64,000 nt of DNA from contig JANQEJ010000037.1 in the NCBI GenBank assembly GCA_028278425.1, positions 97,112-161,111 of the forward strand, written 5' to 3'. The notes under the pieces are model-generated. The model did not search any database and was not told where the DNA came from. It saw nothing but the letters and a program-made list of their open reading frames with translations. The stretch's first letter is position 1; the number at the start of each line of letters is the position of its first letter. Position numbers and translations under genes: made by a program. Shown here piece by piece: positions 1-11,352 of the stretch. The stretch is from Planctomycetota bacterium. GTDB taxonomy: Bacteria > Planctomycetota > UBA1135 > GCA-002686595.

Positions 1-796
<796 letters not shown>

Positions 797-800
<4 letters not shown>

Positions 801-3019
801 GGATCGAGAACCTGCAGCCGCGCGTATTGGAGGAGCAGCACCTTGGAGCCGAGCCCGTCGAAGGCGACGGTGGCGCGCGCGTTGAGCCCCGAGCCCTGCA
901 GCTTCTCGACGCGGCCGCGGCCGAAGTGCTCGTGGTACACCCGGTCGCCCTCGCGGACCTCGTCGACGCCCTCGGGGTTTTCAAAGGCGCCGAAGACGTC
1001 TTCCGCGTCTTCGGGCGTCGATTCCATCCCGTCGAGGAGCTCGGCCGGGATCTCGTCGAGGAACCGCGACGGCGTGCGGTAGCTCGTCTCGCCGAAGTGG
1101 AGCCGCGTGCGCGCGTGCGTGAGGAAGAGCCGCTCCTGCGCGCGGGTCATGCCGACGTACATCAGTCTCCGCTCCTCCTCGAGCCCGGCGTCGGGATCGT
1201 CGGAGTCCAGAGCCAGCGGGTGCGGCAGGAGCTGCTCCTCGAGCCCGGCGACGAACACGACGGGGAATTCCAGGCCCTTCGCCGCGTGCAGCGTCATCAG
1301 GGCGACCCGCTCGGTGCCCTCGTCGTAGGCGTCGACGTCGCTGACCAGAGCCACGTCCTGGAGGAAACCCCGCAGGCGGCCGTCGGGACTGGCACGGTCG
1401 TACGTGCTCGCGTGGGTGCGGAGCTCTTCCACGTTCTCCTCGCGCATCTCGAGTTCGGGCTCGCCGAGGTTCTTGAGCCAGCCCCCATAGTCGGTCGCCA
1501 GGATCACGCGGTCGAGCGCCTCCGCCGCCGGAGCGTCGCGCAGGTCGCCGAGCTCCTCCATCAACTGCGCGAAGGCTTCCAGCGACGCCCGCGCGCGGCC
1601 GCGGATCGTGGCGCGCGCCTCCGCCGACGCGGCGGCGTCGCGCAGGGGGACGCCGTGCGCGGCGGCCCAGTCGTTCAGCCTCTCGAGGCTCCGCTCGCCG
1701 ATGCCGCGCGCGGGGACGTTGATGACGCGCCGGCAGGCGACGTCGTCGCGCGGGTTGGCGATGAGCTGCAGGTAGGCGATCAGGTCGCGGATCTCGCGCC
1801 GCTGGTAGAACTCGATCCCGCCGACGATCTGGTAGGGAATCTGCGAGAGCCGGAAGGCGCGCTCCAGCGCGCGCTGCATGAAGTTGACGCGGTAGAACAC
1901 CGCGATGCCGTCGAGGTTGACGCCCTGCTCGCGCAGCGCCTGCACCTGAAGGCTGATCTCCGCCGCCTCGTCGTTCTCGTCGCCGCACTCGAGCACGGTC
2001 AGGAGCGGACCGTCCTCCCGCTCGCTCCACAGGTCCTTCTCCTTGCGCCCCACGTTGTGGCGGATGACCGCCTGGGCGCCCTTCAGGATGTTGCCGACCG
2101 AACGGTAGTTCTGCTCGAGCTTGATGACCGTCGCTTTGCCGAAGTCCTCCTCGAAGTCGAGGATGTTGCGCACGTCGGCGCCGCGCCAGGCGTAGATCGA
2201 CTGGTCGGGATCGCCGCAGACCGCCAGGTTGCCGTGCCAGCCGGCGAGATGGCGCGTCAGCAGGTACTGCACGCGGTTGGTGTCCTGGTACTCGTCAACG
2301 AGGACGTAGCGGAAGCGCTGGGCGTAGTTGTCGCGCACGCCGGGGTGCTCGTCGAAGATCCGCAGCGCGAGAAGCAGGAGGTCGTCGAAGTCCAGCGCGT
2401 TGGCCTCCCGCATCGCCGCGAGGTACTTGTCGCGGACGACGCGGAACACCTCGTCGTCCAAACCCTGCGCCTCGGCCGGTCCCGATCCCTCGTGCGTGCG
2501 CGCGCGGTTCTTCCCGTCGCTGATCCAGGCCCCCACCGAGGCGGCGCGGAAGCGCTGCGGGTCGTAGCCGGCGTCCTTGATCAGCCTCTTCAGGAGCTGG
2601 TTCCGGTCGTAGGTGTCGTAGATCGAAAAGTCGCGCGTCCAACCGCCCAGCACCTCGATCTCGCGCCGCAGGATGCGCGCGCACATCGCGTGGAAGGTGC
2701 TGATCCAGATGCCCTTGACGTCGGTGAGCGCGAGCACGCGCTCGCGCATCTCGCCCGCCGCCTTGTTCGTGAAGGTGATCGCGAGCACCTCCCACGGCTT
2801 GGCGCGCCCGGTGGCGAGCAGCCAGGCGATCCGCCGCGTGATGACCCGCGTCTTGCCCGAGCCGGCGCCCGCCAGGATGAGCAGCGGCCCCTCGCCGTGG
2901 GTGACCGCTTGGCGCTGGGGCTCGTTCAGGCCCTCGCAGAGCTCGGGCGGCGCCTCGCGCAGCTCGGTCTCGGCGCCTTCCTGCACCGCCTTGGCGTCCA
3001 TCCAGTCGAGGGGGGCCAT
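797..3019 (-). CDS. UvrD/PcrA-family (Rep-like) ATP-dependent DNA helicase
   Basis: LNEPQRQAVTHGEGPLLILAGAGSGKTRVITRRIAWLL, VDEYQDTNRVQYLL, YAWRGADVRNILDFEEDF, LMTLHAAKGLEFPVVFVAG. Start chosen at MAPLDW. Confidence 0.95.
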
Positions 3020-3062
3020 GAGACCAGGGATTCTAGTCCGCGGCGCGGACCGGGCGTACGCC

Positions 3063-3617
3063 CTAGCTGGCCTTGCGGGCGAGGACGCCCGCGCGCCCGC
3101 CTTCCTCTTCATAGAGGACGGTCTCCAGCCCGACGAGACCGGCGGCGAGGCTCCCGGGCTGAAGCCGAAAGCGCGCCGGCGGCTTCGCGCCCGGCCAGTC
3201 GAGCGTGAAGGTGCGCGCGATCGCGTGGCCGCCGGGCGCGACCAGCGTGTGGAGCTCCTCCCAGAGCCCCGCGTCGTGGAAGTCGACGACGCAGACGAGG
3301 TCGAACGGCTCCGCCGGCGGGAAGCCGTCCACGAGGACGTCGACCGGCGTCGCCGTCACCGCGACGTCCGCTTCGCGCGCGCGGATCTCCAGCTCGGTCA
3401 ACCCGACCGGGCTGACGTCCCAGGCGTGGGTCCGCCAGCCCGCCTGCGCGAGAACAACGGCGTGCCGCCCCGTCCCGGCGGCCAGGTCCAGGGCCCGCCC
3501 GCCGAGGGGCGCGCCGATGCGGCGGAGCGCCGCGAGCACGAAGGGATCCGGCGCCTTTCGTTCGCGGCCCAGGCGGCCGGCGTACTTCTCGTCCCAACGA
3601 TCGCGGTCCGTGGCCAC
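3063..3617 (-). CDS. class I SAM-dependent methyltransferase (TehB-like)
   Basis: ALDLAAGTGRHAVVLAQAGW motif I; 184 aa. Confidence 0.75.
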   Translation of the reverse strand: MATDRDRWDEKYAGRLGRERKAPDPFVLAALRRIGAPLGGRALDLAAGTGRHAVVLAQAGWRTHAWDVSPVGLTELEIRAREADVAVTATPVDVLVDGFPPAEPFDLVCVVDFHDAGLWEELHTLVAPGGHAIARTFTLDWPGAKPPARFRLQPGSLAAGLVGLETVLYEEEGGRAGVLARKAS

Positions 3618-3954
3618 CGCGCCAGCGTAACGCCGCGCGAGGCGACCACGGACCGCAGGGAGAGAACCGCAAGGGCGCGCGGGGGCCGGTTCAACTCTTC
3701 AAGGCTCTCTGGCCCGTACCCACCGGGCCGATCAGGAGTTCGGCGAACGAGCCATCCCGCGCCACCCTTGCGGCCTTGAACATGGCGGTCCGCCCACCCT
3801 TTTCCGAGCACAACCCCTCTTCTCGGCAACGATCTCGCCCCGCCCCGGGAACCGGGGAATCGAGGGGCGTGCCACCCCGCGCGCAACGCTCGGCCGGGTC
3901 AGGACTTGCCGCGCCCTTGACGCCCCGAGCCCGAGCCGGTTCCCCTGTCCGCGG

Positions 3955-4599
3955 ATGCCGACTCCCACGGAAGCCGAGCTCCTCGCGAAGCCGCCCGCGG
4001 AGCGCTGGGGCGACGACGACGCCGGCCGGCGCTACGTCGAGGAGCGCTGGAGCGATCCCCGCCGCGCCGCGCGCGACCCGCGGCTCGTCGCCAAGCTGCT
4101 CGAACGCTGCGACGCGCGCGGCGACCGCATCCTGGACGTCCCGTGCGGCACCGGCCGGCTGCGCGCGACGCTCGAGCGCTTCGGCACGACCTACGTCGGC
4201 ATGGACGTGTCGCCGCCGATGCTCGCGGAGGCGAGGCGCGGCGGCGCCAAGCGGCTGGCGGCGGCCGACCTCACCCGCCTGCCGCTACGCGACGCGAGCT
4301 TCGGCGTCGTCGTCGCGTGCCGCATCCTGCACCACCTCGCCGCCGACGAGCTCTTCGACGCCGCGGTGCGCGAGCTCGTGCGGGTCAGCTCGAAGGCGGT
4401 CGTCGCCTCCTTCTGGGACCGGGCCTCGCTGCCGGCGCTCGGCCGCCGCGCGCGCGGGCACCGCGCGGGGGGCCGCGTGGCGCACTCGAAGCGCCGCGTG
4501 CGCGCAGCCTTCGCCGCCGCCGGCGCGGAGGTCCGAACCTACGAGCACTCGTTCCGGTTCTTCTCGCAGCAGACCTTCGTCCTCGCGACGCGCGCATGA
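3955..4599 (+). CDS. class I SAM-dependent methyltransferase
   Basis: RILDVPCGTGRLRATLERFGTTYVGMDVSPPML. Confidence 0.8.
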   Translation: MPTPTEAELLAKPPAERWGDDDAGRRYVEERWSDPRRAARDPRLVAKLLERCDARGDRILDVPCGTGRLRATLERFGTTYVGMDVSPPMLAEARRGGAKRLAAADLTRLPLRDASFGVVVACRILHHLAADELFDAAVRELVRVSSKAVVASFWDRASLPALGRRARGHRAGGRVAHSKRRVRAAFAAAGAEVRTYEHSFRFFSQQTFVLATRA

Positions 4600-5357
4600 G
4601 CCGCTTCGCGCTGCGCGGCGACGAGGCGGTCTTTGCGCGGCTGCGCCCCGCGCTCGAGCGCGCGCAACTCTCGGGGCGAAGCGAGAACCTCGTGCTCGAG
4701 CTCGACGAGCTCCGTCTCTTCGCGAAGTGGAGCTCCTTCCGCGGCAAGGCGCGGTGGCGCCACGCGGCGCGGGCGCTCTTCGGCCGGCCGCTTCCGCGCC
4801 TGAACGAGTTCGCCAACCTGACCTGGCTGCGCGAGCACGGTTTCGGCGCGCCGCGGCCGGTGCTCGCCGGCGCGGCCTGGCGCGGCGGTGCGCCGGCGTT
4901 TCAGTTCCTCTTCACCGAGGCGATCGAGAACGCGCGCACGCTCGACGAGCTCCTCGAGGACGGACCGGACGAGCTGCGGCTCCCCGCGCTGGAGACGCTC
5001 GGCCGCGAGGTCGGCAAGCTCCACGCGCGGGGCTTCGTGCACCGCGACCTCTTCCCGCGGAACCTCCTGGTCACCGTCGCGGGCGAGGCGCCGCGTATCC
5101 ACTTCCTCGACGCCTGGCGCGGCGGACCGGGGTTCGGGCTGCGCGGACCGGCGTACGACCTCGGGTGCCTGATGCTCTCCGGGGCCGGTCTCGTCGAGCC
5201 GGAGGAGCAGAAAGCGCTCTTCGACGCCTACTTCGGCGCGCGGGACGGCGCCGGAAAGCCCGCCCGTAGAATGGAGCTCCTCCGCGCGGCCGCGCGCGAG
5301 CGCCGCCGCCTCCAGCGCCGCTTCCCCCACCCACCCCGCGAGTGGAATCCATCCTGA
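4596..5357 (+). CDS. lipopolysaccharide kinase-like (Kdo/WaaP family) small kinase
   Basis: GREVGKLHARGFVHRDLFPRNLLV...HFLDAWRGG kinase-like catalytic loop and DxW; ATGA overlap with upstream methyltransferase. Confidence 0.75.
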   Translation: MSRFALRGDEAVFARLRPALERAQLSGRSENLVLELDELRLFAKWSSFRGKARWRHAARALFGRPLPRLNEFANLTWLREHGFGAPRPVLAGAAWRGGAPAFQFLFTEAIENARTLDELLEDGPDELRLPALETLGREVGKLHARGFVHRDLFPRNLLVTVAGEAPRIHFLDAWRGGPGFGLRGPAYDLGCLMLSGAGLVEPEEQKALFDAYFGARDGAGKPARRMELLRAAARERRRLQRRFPHPPREWNPS

Positions 5358-5397
5358 GCGAGTCCGATCCGCGCTCCGCGGCGTGTCTTTGAGAGCC

Positions 5398-8034
5398 ATG
5401 CCGAACCCCGCTTCGACGCCGCACCCCGAGCTCCTGCTGGCGCAGGCGAGCTGGGTGCGCCGCCTCGCGCGAACGCTCGTGGCCGACGCCCACCTCGCCG
5501 AAGACCTCACCCAGGACACCTTCGTGCGCGCCCTCGAGCACCCGCCGCGGGCGGACCAGCCGCTGCGCGGCTGGCTCGCCACGGTGATGCGCAACCTCGC
5601 GGCGCAGGGACGCCGCGGCGAGGGACGCCGCAGCGCGCGCGAGGCCCGGGCGGCGCGTCCGGAGCCCGGCGACGCTTCCGACGACGTGGTCGCCCGCGTC
5701 GCGACACAGCGCGGAGTGGTCGAGGCCGTGCTCGCGCTCGACGAGCCGTACCGCACGACGCTGCTCCTGCGCTACTTCGAGGAGCTGCCGCCGCGGCGCA
5801 TCGCGGCGCGCCAGGGCGTGCCGGTGTCGACGGTCAAGACGCGCCTCGCGCGGGGCATCGCGGCGCTGCGCCAGCGGCTCGACGAGAGCCACGGCGGCGA
5901 CGGAAAGGCATGGCTTGGCGCTCTCCTGCCGCTCACGCGGTGGCCGGAGGGCGCGTGGGCACCCTCCCTTTCCACCGTCTCGTTCGGAGTCCTCGCCGTG
6001 AACGCCAAGGTCCTCGCCGTGTGTCTGCTCCTCGCCCTCGCGGGCACGATCGCCGTCGTCGCCACGCGCGGCGACGACCCCGCCGCCGCCACCGGCGTCA
6101 CCGCGGCGGGCGTGGAAGCCGCCGCGCCTATCGAGCCGGAGCTCGCGACGCCCGAGCGGCGGACGGCCGGCGAGGCGCGCGTGCTCGACGCGACGCGGCG
6201 AGCGCCGGTCGAGCCCGCGACGACGCCGGCGTACGCCGCGAGCCCCGCGCCGGCCGAGGCCTCCGCGCTTCGGGGTCGCGTGATCGACGTCGACTCGGTG
6301 CCCGTGGCCGGCGTCGCGGTCGGGTTCGGTCCCGGCGCCGCCTCGGGCGCGACCGCGCGCTCCGGCGCGGGCGGAGCCTTCTCGCTCCCCGCCGGTGACG
6401 CGACGGGCCACCTCTACGTCGACGACGAGCACTGGACCACCGTGCTCGCCGGCGCGCGCGTGCCGCGCAGCTCCGGCAAGGAAGCGGTCGTCGTCGTGGC
6501 GCCGCCGCTGCTCCTGGGCGGCGCGGTCGTCGACGCGGCGAGCGGGCTCGCGATCGACGGCGCCCACGTGCGCGTCGAGCTCCCGCGCGACTTCCGCGCG
6601 GACTTCGCGCTCGATCTCGACCACTCGATCGACGTCCCGCGGAGCACGCGCACCGACGCGTCCGGGCGCTTCGCCTTCGTGCAGGCCCCGCGCGTCCCGT
6701 CGGCGCGGCTCACGTGCGCGGCCGAGGGCTTCCTCGCCTACGACGAGCCGCTGCCGCTCGTCGCGGACGACCGGCTCGTGATCGCGCTCGAGCGGCCGGC
6801 CCTGCAGGGGACGCTCCTCACCGGACGCGTCGTCGCTCCGGGCGGTGCGCCGGTGCCGGACGCGAAGGTCTCGCTCGGCATCGACGTGCGGACCACCGAC
6901 GAGCGCGGCGAGTTCTCCTTCGACCTGGCCGCCCCGCGGAGCTTCAACCGCGCCTTCGGCGAGATGCTGGAGCTCCACGCCGGAACGCGCCCGGCGACGC
7001 CGGGGAGCCTGCTCGCGGTCGCGTCCGGGAGGCTGCCCGCGACGTACGAGGCGCCGCGCAACCCCGACGGCGAACCGGTGTGGCCCGAGTTCGTCACGCT
7101 CGTCCTCGGCGACGAGCCGCGCTCGATCGCGGGCACCGTCGTCGACGTCGACGGCGGGCCCGTCGCCGGCGCAAGGGTGTGGCTCAACGACCCGACCTTC
7201 TTCGGCGGCATCGGCGACGCCGCGTCGGGCGAGCGGCCGGACATGATTCACGTGGAGACGCTGCTGCGCGGCGAAGGCGATCGCTTCTGGAACTTCGTCG
7301 AGACCGACGAGCGCGGCGAATTCCGGCTCGAGGGCCTGCTCGACCGCGACTACACGGTCGAGGCGATGGTCCCCGACACGCTGCTCCGCGCGGTGATCCC
7401 GGCCGTGCCCGCGGGTCGCTCCAACCTCGTCGTCGCGCTGCCCGAGGAGGAGGTCTACCCCGAGTTGCGCGGCACCGTCGTCGGCGCGGACGGCGAGCCG
7501 ATCCCCGACGTGCGCGTGTTCCCGATGTGCGACGCGTTCCGCATGCGCGTGGCCGGCACCATCGTGGGCACGCGGCACGCGCGCGCCGGCGGGACGACCA
7601 CCGACGCCGAGGGCCGCTTCAAGCTCGAGCGCGTCCCGCGCAACCTGGTCTACCTGCGCCTCGACGGCGCGGAGACGCTGCCGCTCGAGTGGGGCCGACA
7701 CGTCGAGGGCGGGCTCGGGGAGCTCGTCGGCGACGACTTCGAGGACCTCGTCATCACGGTGGCGCGGCGCTGTCACTTCCAGGTCGAGCTCGACGACCCG
7801 GCCGAGGCCGACCGCTTCGCGATGCTCGACGCGCGCGGCGACGAGCTGGAGATCAGCGAGTTCGTCGGCAACGGGCGCGGCGAGGGCTTCCGCCAGTCGC
7901 TCCTCGAAGGCCGCTCGAACCCGATGGCGGCGCCGGACACCGCGGCGACGATCGTGCTCTACCTCGGCAACGAGGAGGTGCGGCGCGCGCCGATCCGGCT
8001 TGCGCCGGGAGAGCGCGTCACGATTCGGCCGTGA
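5398..8034 (+). CDS. ECF sigma factor fused to TM helix and multiple carboxypeptidase-regulatory-like domains
   Basis: Sigma2 (LAEDLTQDTFVRALEH...RGWLATVMRNLA), sigma4 (EPYRTTLLLRYFEELPPRRIAARQGVPVSTVKTRLARGIAALRQRL), TM AVNAKVLAVCLLLALAGTIAVVAT, then repeats of type LRGRVIDVDSVPVAGVAV..., IAGTVVDVDGGPVAGARVWLND, LRGTVVGADGEPIPDVRV. Confidence 0.88.
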   Translation: MPNPASTPHPELLLAQASWVRRLARTLVADAHLAEDLTQDTFVRALEHPPRADQPLRGWLATVMRNLAAQGRRGEGRRSAREARAARPEPGDASDDVVARVATQRGVVEAVLALDEPYRTTLLLRYFEELPPRRIAARQGVPVSTVKTRLARGIAALRQRLDESHGGDGKAWLGALLPLTRWPEGAWAPSLSTVSFGVLAVNAKVLAVCLLLALAGTIAVVATRGDDPAAATGVTAAGVEAAAPIEPELATPERRTAGEARVLDATRRAPVEPATTPAYAASPAPAEASALRGRVIDVDSVPVAGVAVGFGPGAASGATARSGAGGAFSLPAGDATGHLYVDDEHWTTVLAGARVPRSSGKEAVVVVAPPLLLGGAVVDAASGLAIDGAHVRVELPRDFRADFALDLDHSIDVPRSTRTDASGRFAFVQAPRVPSARLTCAAEGFLAYDEPLPLVADDRLVIALERPALQGTLLTGRVVAPGGAPVPDAKVSLGIDVRTTDERGEFSFDLAAPRSFNRAFGEMLELHAGTRPATPGSLLAVASGRLPATYEAPRNPDGEPVWPEFVTLVLGDEPRSIAGTVVDVDGGPVAGARVWLNDPTFFGGIGDAASGERPDMIHVETLLRGEGDRFWNFVETDERGEFRLEGLLDRDYTVEAMVPDTLLRAVIPAVPAGRSNLVVALPEEEVYPELRGTVVGADGEPIPDVRVFPMCDAFRMRVAGTIVGTRHARAGGTTTDAEGRFKLERVPRNLVYLRLDGAETLPLEWGRHVEGGLGELVGDDFEDLVITVARRCHFQVELDDPAEADRFAMLDARGDELEISEFVGNGRGEGFRQSLLEGRSNPMAAPDTAATIVLYLGNEEVRRAPIRLAPGERVTIRP

Positions 8035-8542
8035 TCTCCGGGATCGAGGGGCCGCCCCCGTCGAGGATACGCGCGCCCGGGTAGCGCTCCGCCACGATCT
8101 CCCGGTGGCGCACCAGCTCGATGGTGACGCGCTCGCTGCACCAGGCGACGAGGTCGGGATGGTCGCGCCGGTGGAACTTGAGCTCGACCGCGCCCTGGCG
8201 GACCGTCTGGCTCTCGCCGCGCTCCTCGATCTCGTAGAAGACCTCCATCTTGAACACGGTCCGGCCGAGCGGGATCAACGGCTCGATCAACTGCACGTCG
8301 TGGCGCACGGTGACGGTCTGCTTCGGCCGCTGGAGGTGGCGCACGACGTGATACACCGTGACGGCGGCGACGCAGACCGCGACGGCGAGGAGCACTTCCG
8401 CCAGGTCGATCTGGACGTCGGCGCGGAACGCCATCGCGATGAGGAGGAACGCCCCGAGCAGGAGAAACGGCCCGAGCACGATCACCGCGACGGTGATCCA
8501 GAGGGCCTTCCGGACCGGCAGCAGAGCGAGGATGCGCTTCAC
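8018..8542 (-). CDS. hypothetical membrane protein (two predicted TM helices)
   Basis: 174-aa ORF MKRILALLPVRKALWITVAVIVLGPFLLLGAFLLIAMAF...; GTG start; overlaps the 3' end of the upstream convergent gene by 17 bp. Confidence 0.55.
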   Translation of the reverse strand: MKRILALLPVRKALWITVAVIVLGPFLLLGAFLLIAMAFRADVQIDLAEVLLAVAVCVAAVTVYHVVRHLQRPKQTVTVRHDVQLIEPLIPLGRTVFKMEVFYEIEERGESQTVRQGAVELKFHRRDHPDLVAWCSERVTIELVRHREIVAERYPGARILDGGGPSIPEITAES

Positions 8543-8603
8543 GAAAAAGTCCCGATCGCTCGGGAAATGCTAGCGGATACTGGCATTCAGGAAAGCGCAC
8601 GCC

Positions 8604-11225
8604 ATGGGCCCGCCGCACGCCACCTCCATCGACGACCTCCTCGTCCACGCCGGATGGGTGCGCCGCCTCGCGCGGCGCATGGTCGCCGATCCGCAGGCGG
8701 CGGACGACCTGGAGCAGGAGGCGTGGGTCGCCGCCCTCGAGCACCCGCCGGCCGACGCGCGCAACCCGCGCGGCTGGCTCGCGCGCGTGCTGCGGAACGC
8801 CGCGCGACAGCGCGGCCGCGGCGAGAAGCGCCGCCGCGTTCGCGAGCTGCGCGTCCCCGCGCGCGAGGCGGCGGCGCCGGCGGGCGAGCTCGTCGAGCGG
8901 CTCGCGGCGCACCAGCGGCTCGTGCAGGCCGTGTGGGACCTGGAAGAGCCCTACCGCGGAACCGTCCTCCTACGCTTCTTCGAGGAGCTGTCGCTGAAGG
9001 ACGTGGCGAAGCGGCAGGGCGTTCCGGTCTCGACGGTGGGCACGCGCCTCGCGCGAGGCGTCGAGAAGCTGCGCGAGCGCATGGACCGCGAGTCCGGCGG
9101 CGACCGCCGGGCGTGGTCGCTCGCGTTGGCGCCGCTGGCGGCGAGCACCGCGACGACCGCCCCGCTTTCCACCTCGACGATCGGAACGCTCCTCATGCAA
9201 GCCAAGCTGAAGCTCGCGGTCGCGGCGGCCGCCGTCGTGGCCACGGGCACCGCGTTCGCGGTGTGGACGCACGAAGCCGAGCCCGACCCGCGCGGCGACG
9301 TCGCGCGCGCCGCGCCGGGCGGCGGTGCGGCGACCACGCCGCAGGCCGAAGTAGCGGCGCCGGAAGAAGCGCGCCGCGACCGGCGCGGGACGCCGGCGGC
9401 AGCGCCGGCGGCGAACGAGCCGGGCAACGCGAACATCGACGCGGTCGCGCCGCTCGCGCCCGACCTCGGCTTAGTCGCCGGTCGCGCGCTGGACACCGAC
9501 GGCGCGGGCGTGGCGGGACTCGCCGTCCACGAGATGGGCTTCGCGCCCGACGACGAGCCCCTGGCGATGACGGCCGGCGACGGCTCGTTCGCGTTCGACG
9601 CGCCGGGGCGCGGGCTGCGGCTCGTCGCGACGAGCGCGCACTACGCGACCGTGCTCGCGAGCCATCACGCGCCCGGCACCGCGCGCGAGAAGCTCGTCGT
9701 CGTCGCGCGTCGCCTGCCGCTCGGCGGCGTGGTCGTCGGCGAGGACGGCGTCGCCGCGCCGGACGCCACGCTACGCTTCGCGCTGCCCGAGCGCTGGCGC
9801 AGCCGCTTCACCGAGATCCTCGACGACGCGGCGCCGCTGGAGCGCAACGCCGCCGCGGACGCCGACGGCCGCTTTCGGTTGGACGCGCTGGCGGTGGACG
9901 GCGCGTTCCTCGTCGCCTACGCGACCGGCTTCGAGCCGGAGCTCGTACCCCTGCCAGTGCAACCGACCGACGACCTGCAGATCGTCCTGCGCCGGCCGGA
10001 CCTCGCCGGCGCGGAGCTGACCGGCATGGTGCTCGACCCGCTCGGCGCGCCGGTGCCGGGCGCGCGCGTGGGGCTCGGCTGGGTCGACAGCGTGCTGACC
10101 GACGACACCGGCTTCTTCCGCCTGGACCTGCGCGAGGACGACGGCGCGTTCGACCTGATCGCGGTGAAGCCGGGCTTCCTGCCCGCGGTGATGGCCCCGC
10201 CGGAGAGCTGGCCGCCGTTCGTCGTGCTCGAGCTCGGCGGCGCGCCGCTGACGCTCTCCGGGCGCGTCGTCGACGAGGACGGCGCGCCGCGCCCCGGCGT
10301 GCTCGTCTGGGCCAAGGACCCGACCTTCTTCGGACACATGGAGGAGATGTCGGTGCACGCGGAAGGGCTGCTCGCGGAGCTCCCGACCCGCGCCGTCTTC
10401 GAAAGGATGCGCGCGGAGGACGGTGACCCGGCGAGCTTCGACGCGCGCATGCAGGTCCAGCCGAGCGCGTTCCTCCCGCGCGTCCGCACGGACGCGGACG
10501 GCCGCTTCGAGCTCGTCGGCATGCTGCCGCGCGAGTACACGCTGCGCGCGCTCGACGACGCGACGCTGCGCATGACGGAGTCCGGCCCGTTCGCCGCCGG
10601 ACGGAGCGACGCGCTCCTCCGCCTCCCGCGCCGGGGCTCCGTCGGCGTCGCCGGCATCGTCGTCGACGGCGCGGGCGAGCCCGTCCCCGGCGTCGCGGTG
10701 ATCCCGCGCCGCCAGCCGTTCTCCGCGCCGTGGGGCAGGCACGGCTTCTACAGTTGGCGGGTCGACGGCGAGTCGGCGCGCACGGACGCGAGCGGTCGCT
10801 TCGCCCTGGCGGAGCTCCCGGTTGACGCCGAGGGCGTCGTCCTCGCGCTCGAGTCGGGCGACGTCATGCCGCGGGCCGTCGACCTGGAGGAGGCGGTGCG
10901 CGACGCGCGCGCGAACGGGCGCACGAAGGACGAGCTGCGTTTCGTCGTCGAGGTCCGCTACCACCTCCAGGTCGTGCTCGGCGAAGAACACGGCTGGGTC
11001 GACGACGTACGGGTGCTCGACGAAGAGGGCGAACGCATGACGATCCGCGCGTTCGGGGCCGGCGGCTACTGGACCGGCGGGAGCGCTTCCGTGACCGCGG
11101 GGCGAACGGAGGTGCTCGCGGTCGCCGCGGGTGCCGCGCAGGTCGTGCTGCACGGCGGCAAGGGTGAACCCGAGGCGCACGCGGTGAAGCTCGAGCGCGG
11201 GCGATTGAACGTCATCCGTCCGTAA
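8604..11225 (+). CDS. ECF sigma factor fused to TM helix and carboxypeptidase-regulatory-like domains (paralogue of 5398..8034)
   Basis: Sigma2 AADDLEQEAWVAALEHPP..RGWLARVLRNAARQ, sigma4 EPYRGTVLLRFFEELSLKDVAKRQGVPVSTVGTRLARGVEKLRERM, TM MQAKLKLAVAAAAVVATGTAFAVWT, repeats LSGRVVDEDGAPRPGVLVWAKDPTFFG etc. Confidence 0.88.
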   Translation: MGPPHATSIDDLLVHAGWVRRLARRMVADPQAADDLEQEAWVAALEHPPADARNPRGWLARVLRNAARQRGRGEKRRRVRELRVPAREAAAPAGELVERLAAHQRLVQAVWDLEEPYRGTVLLRFFEELSLKDVAKRQGVPVSTVGTRLARGVEKLRERMDRESGGDRRAWSLALAPLAASTATTAPLSTSTIGTLLMQAKLKLAVAAAAVVATGTAFAVWTHEAEPDPRGDVARAAPGGGAATTPQAEVAAPEEARRDRRGTPAAAPAANEPGNANIDAVAPLAPDLGLVAGRALDTDGAGVAGLAVHEMGFAPDDEPLAMTAGDGSFAFDAPGRGLRLVATSAHYATVLASHHAPGTAREKLVVVARRLPLGGVVVGEDGVAAPDATLRFALPERWRSRFTEILDDAAPLERNAAADADGRFRLDALAVDGAFLVAYATGFEPELVPLPVQPTDDLQIVLRRPDLAGAELTGMVLDPLGAPVPGARVGLGWVDSVLTDDTGFFRLDLREDDGAFDLIAVKPGFLPAVMAPPESWPPFVVLELGGAPLTLSGRVVDEDGAPRPGVLVWAKDPTFFGHMEEMSVHAEGLLAELPTRAVFERMRAEDGDPASFDARMQVQPSAFLPRVRTDADGRFELVGMLPREYTLRALDDATLRMTESGPFAAGRSDALLRLPRRGSVGVAGIVVDGAGEPVPGVAVIPRRQPFSAPWGRHGFYSWRVDGESARTDASGRFALAELPVDAEGVVLALESGDVMPRAVDLEEAVRDARANGRTKDELRFVVEVRYHLQVVLGEEHGWVDDVRVLDEEGERMTIRAFGAGGYWTGGSASVTAGRTEVLAVAAGAAQVVLHGGKGEPEAHAVKLERGRLNVIRP

Positions 11226-11352
11226 GGCGAATCGAAGCTCCTTGCCGTTTGCATCGCTCGCGCCGAGGATGGGCGCACTCCCTCGCCGCGCGGAGCAGGT
11301 CGAGTGGCTCGCGCGGCACACGACCGAAGCTCTTTCCCTCAGGAGGAGGCCC

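Noticed and set aside
827-3208. 793-aa + strand ORF opposite the UvrD gene
   Set aside because: Low-complexity A/R/V/L-rich antisense frame typical of high-GC DNA; the minus strand encodes an unambiguous helicase.
3618-3954. Possible ncRNA in the divergent spacer between two methyltransferases
   Set aside because: No convincing long stem or conserved motif seen by eye; most likely ordinary promoters.
5071-7776. 901-aa minus ORF opposite the sigma-fusion gene
   Set aside because: Arg/Asp/His-rich antisense artefact; the + strand has clear sigma and CarboxypepD_reg motifs.
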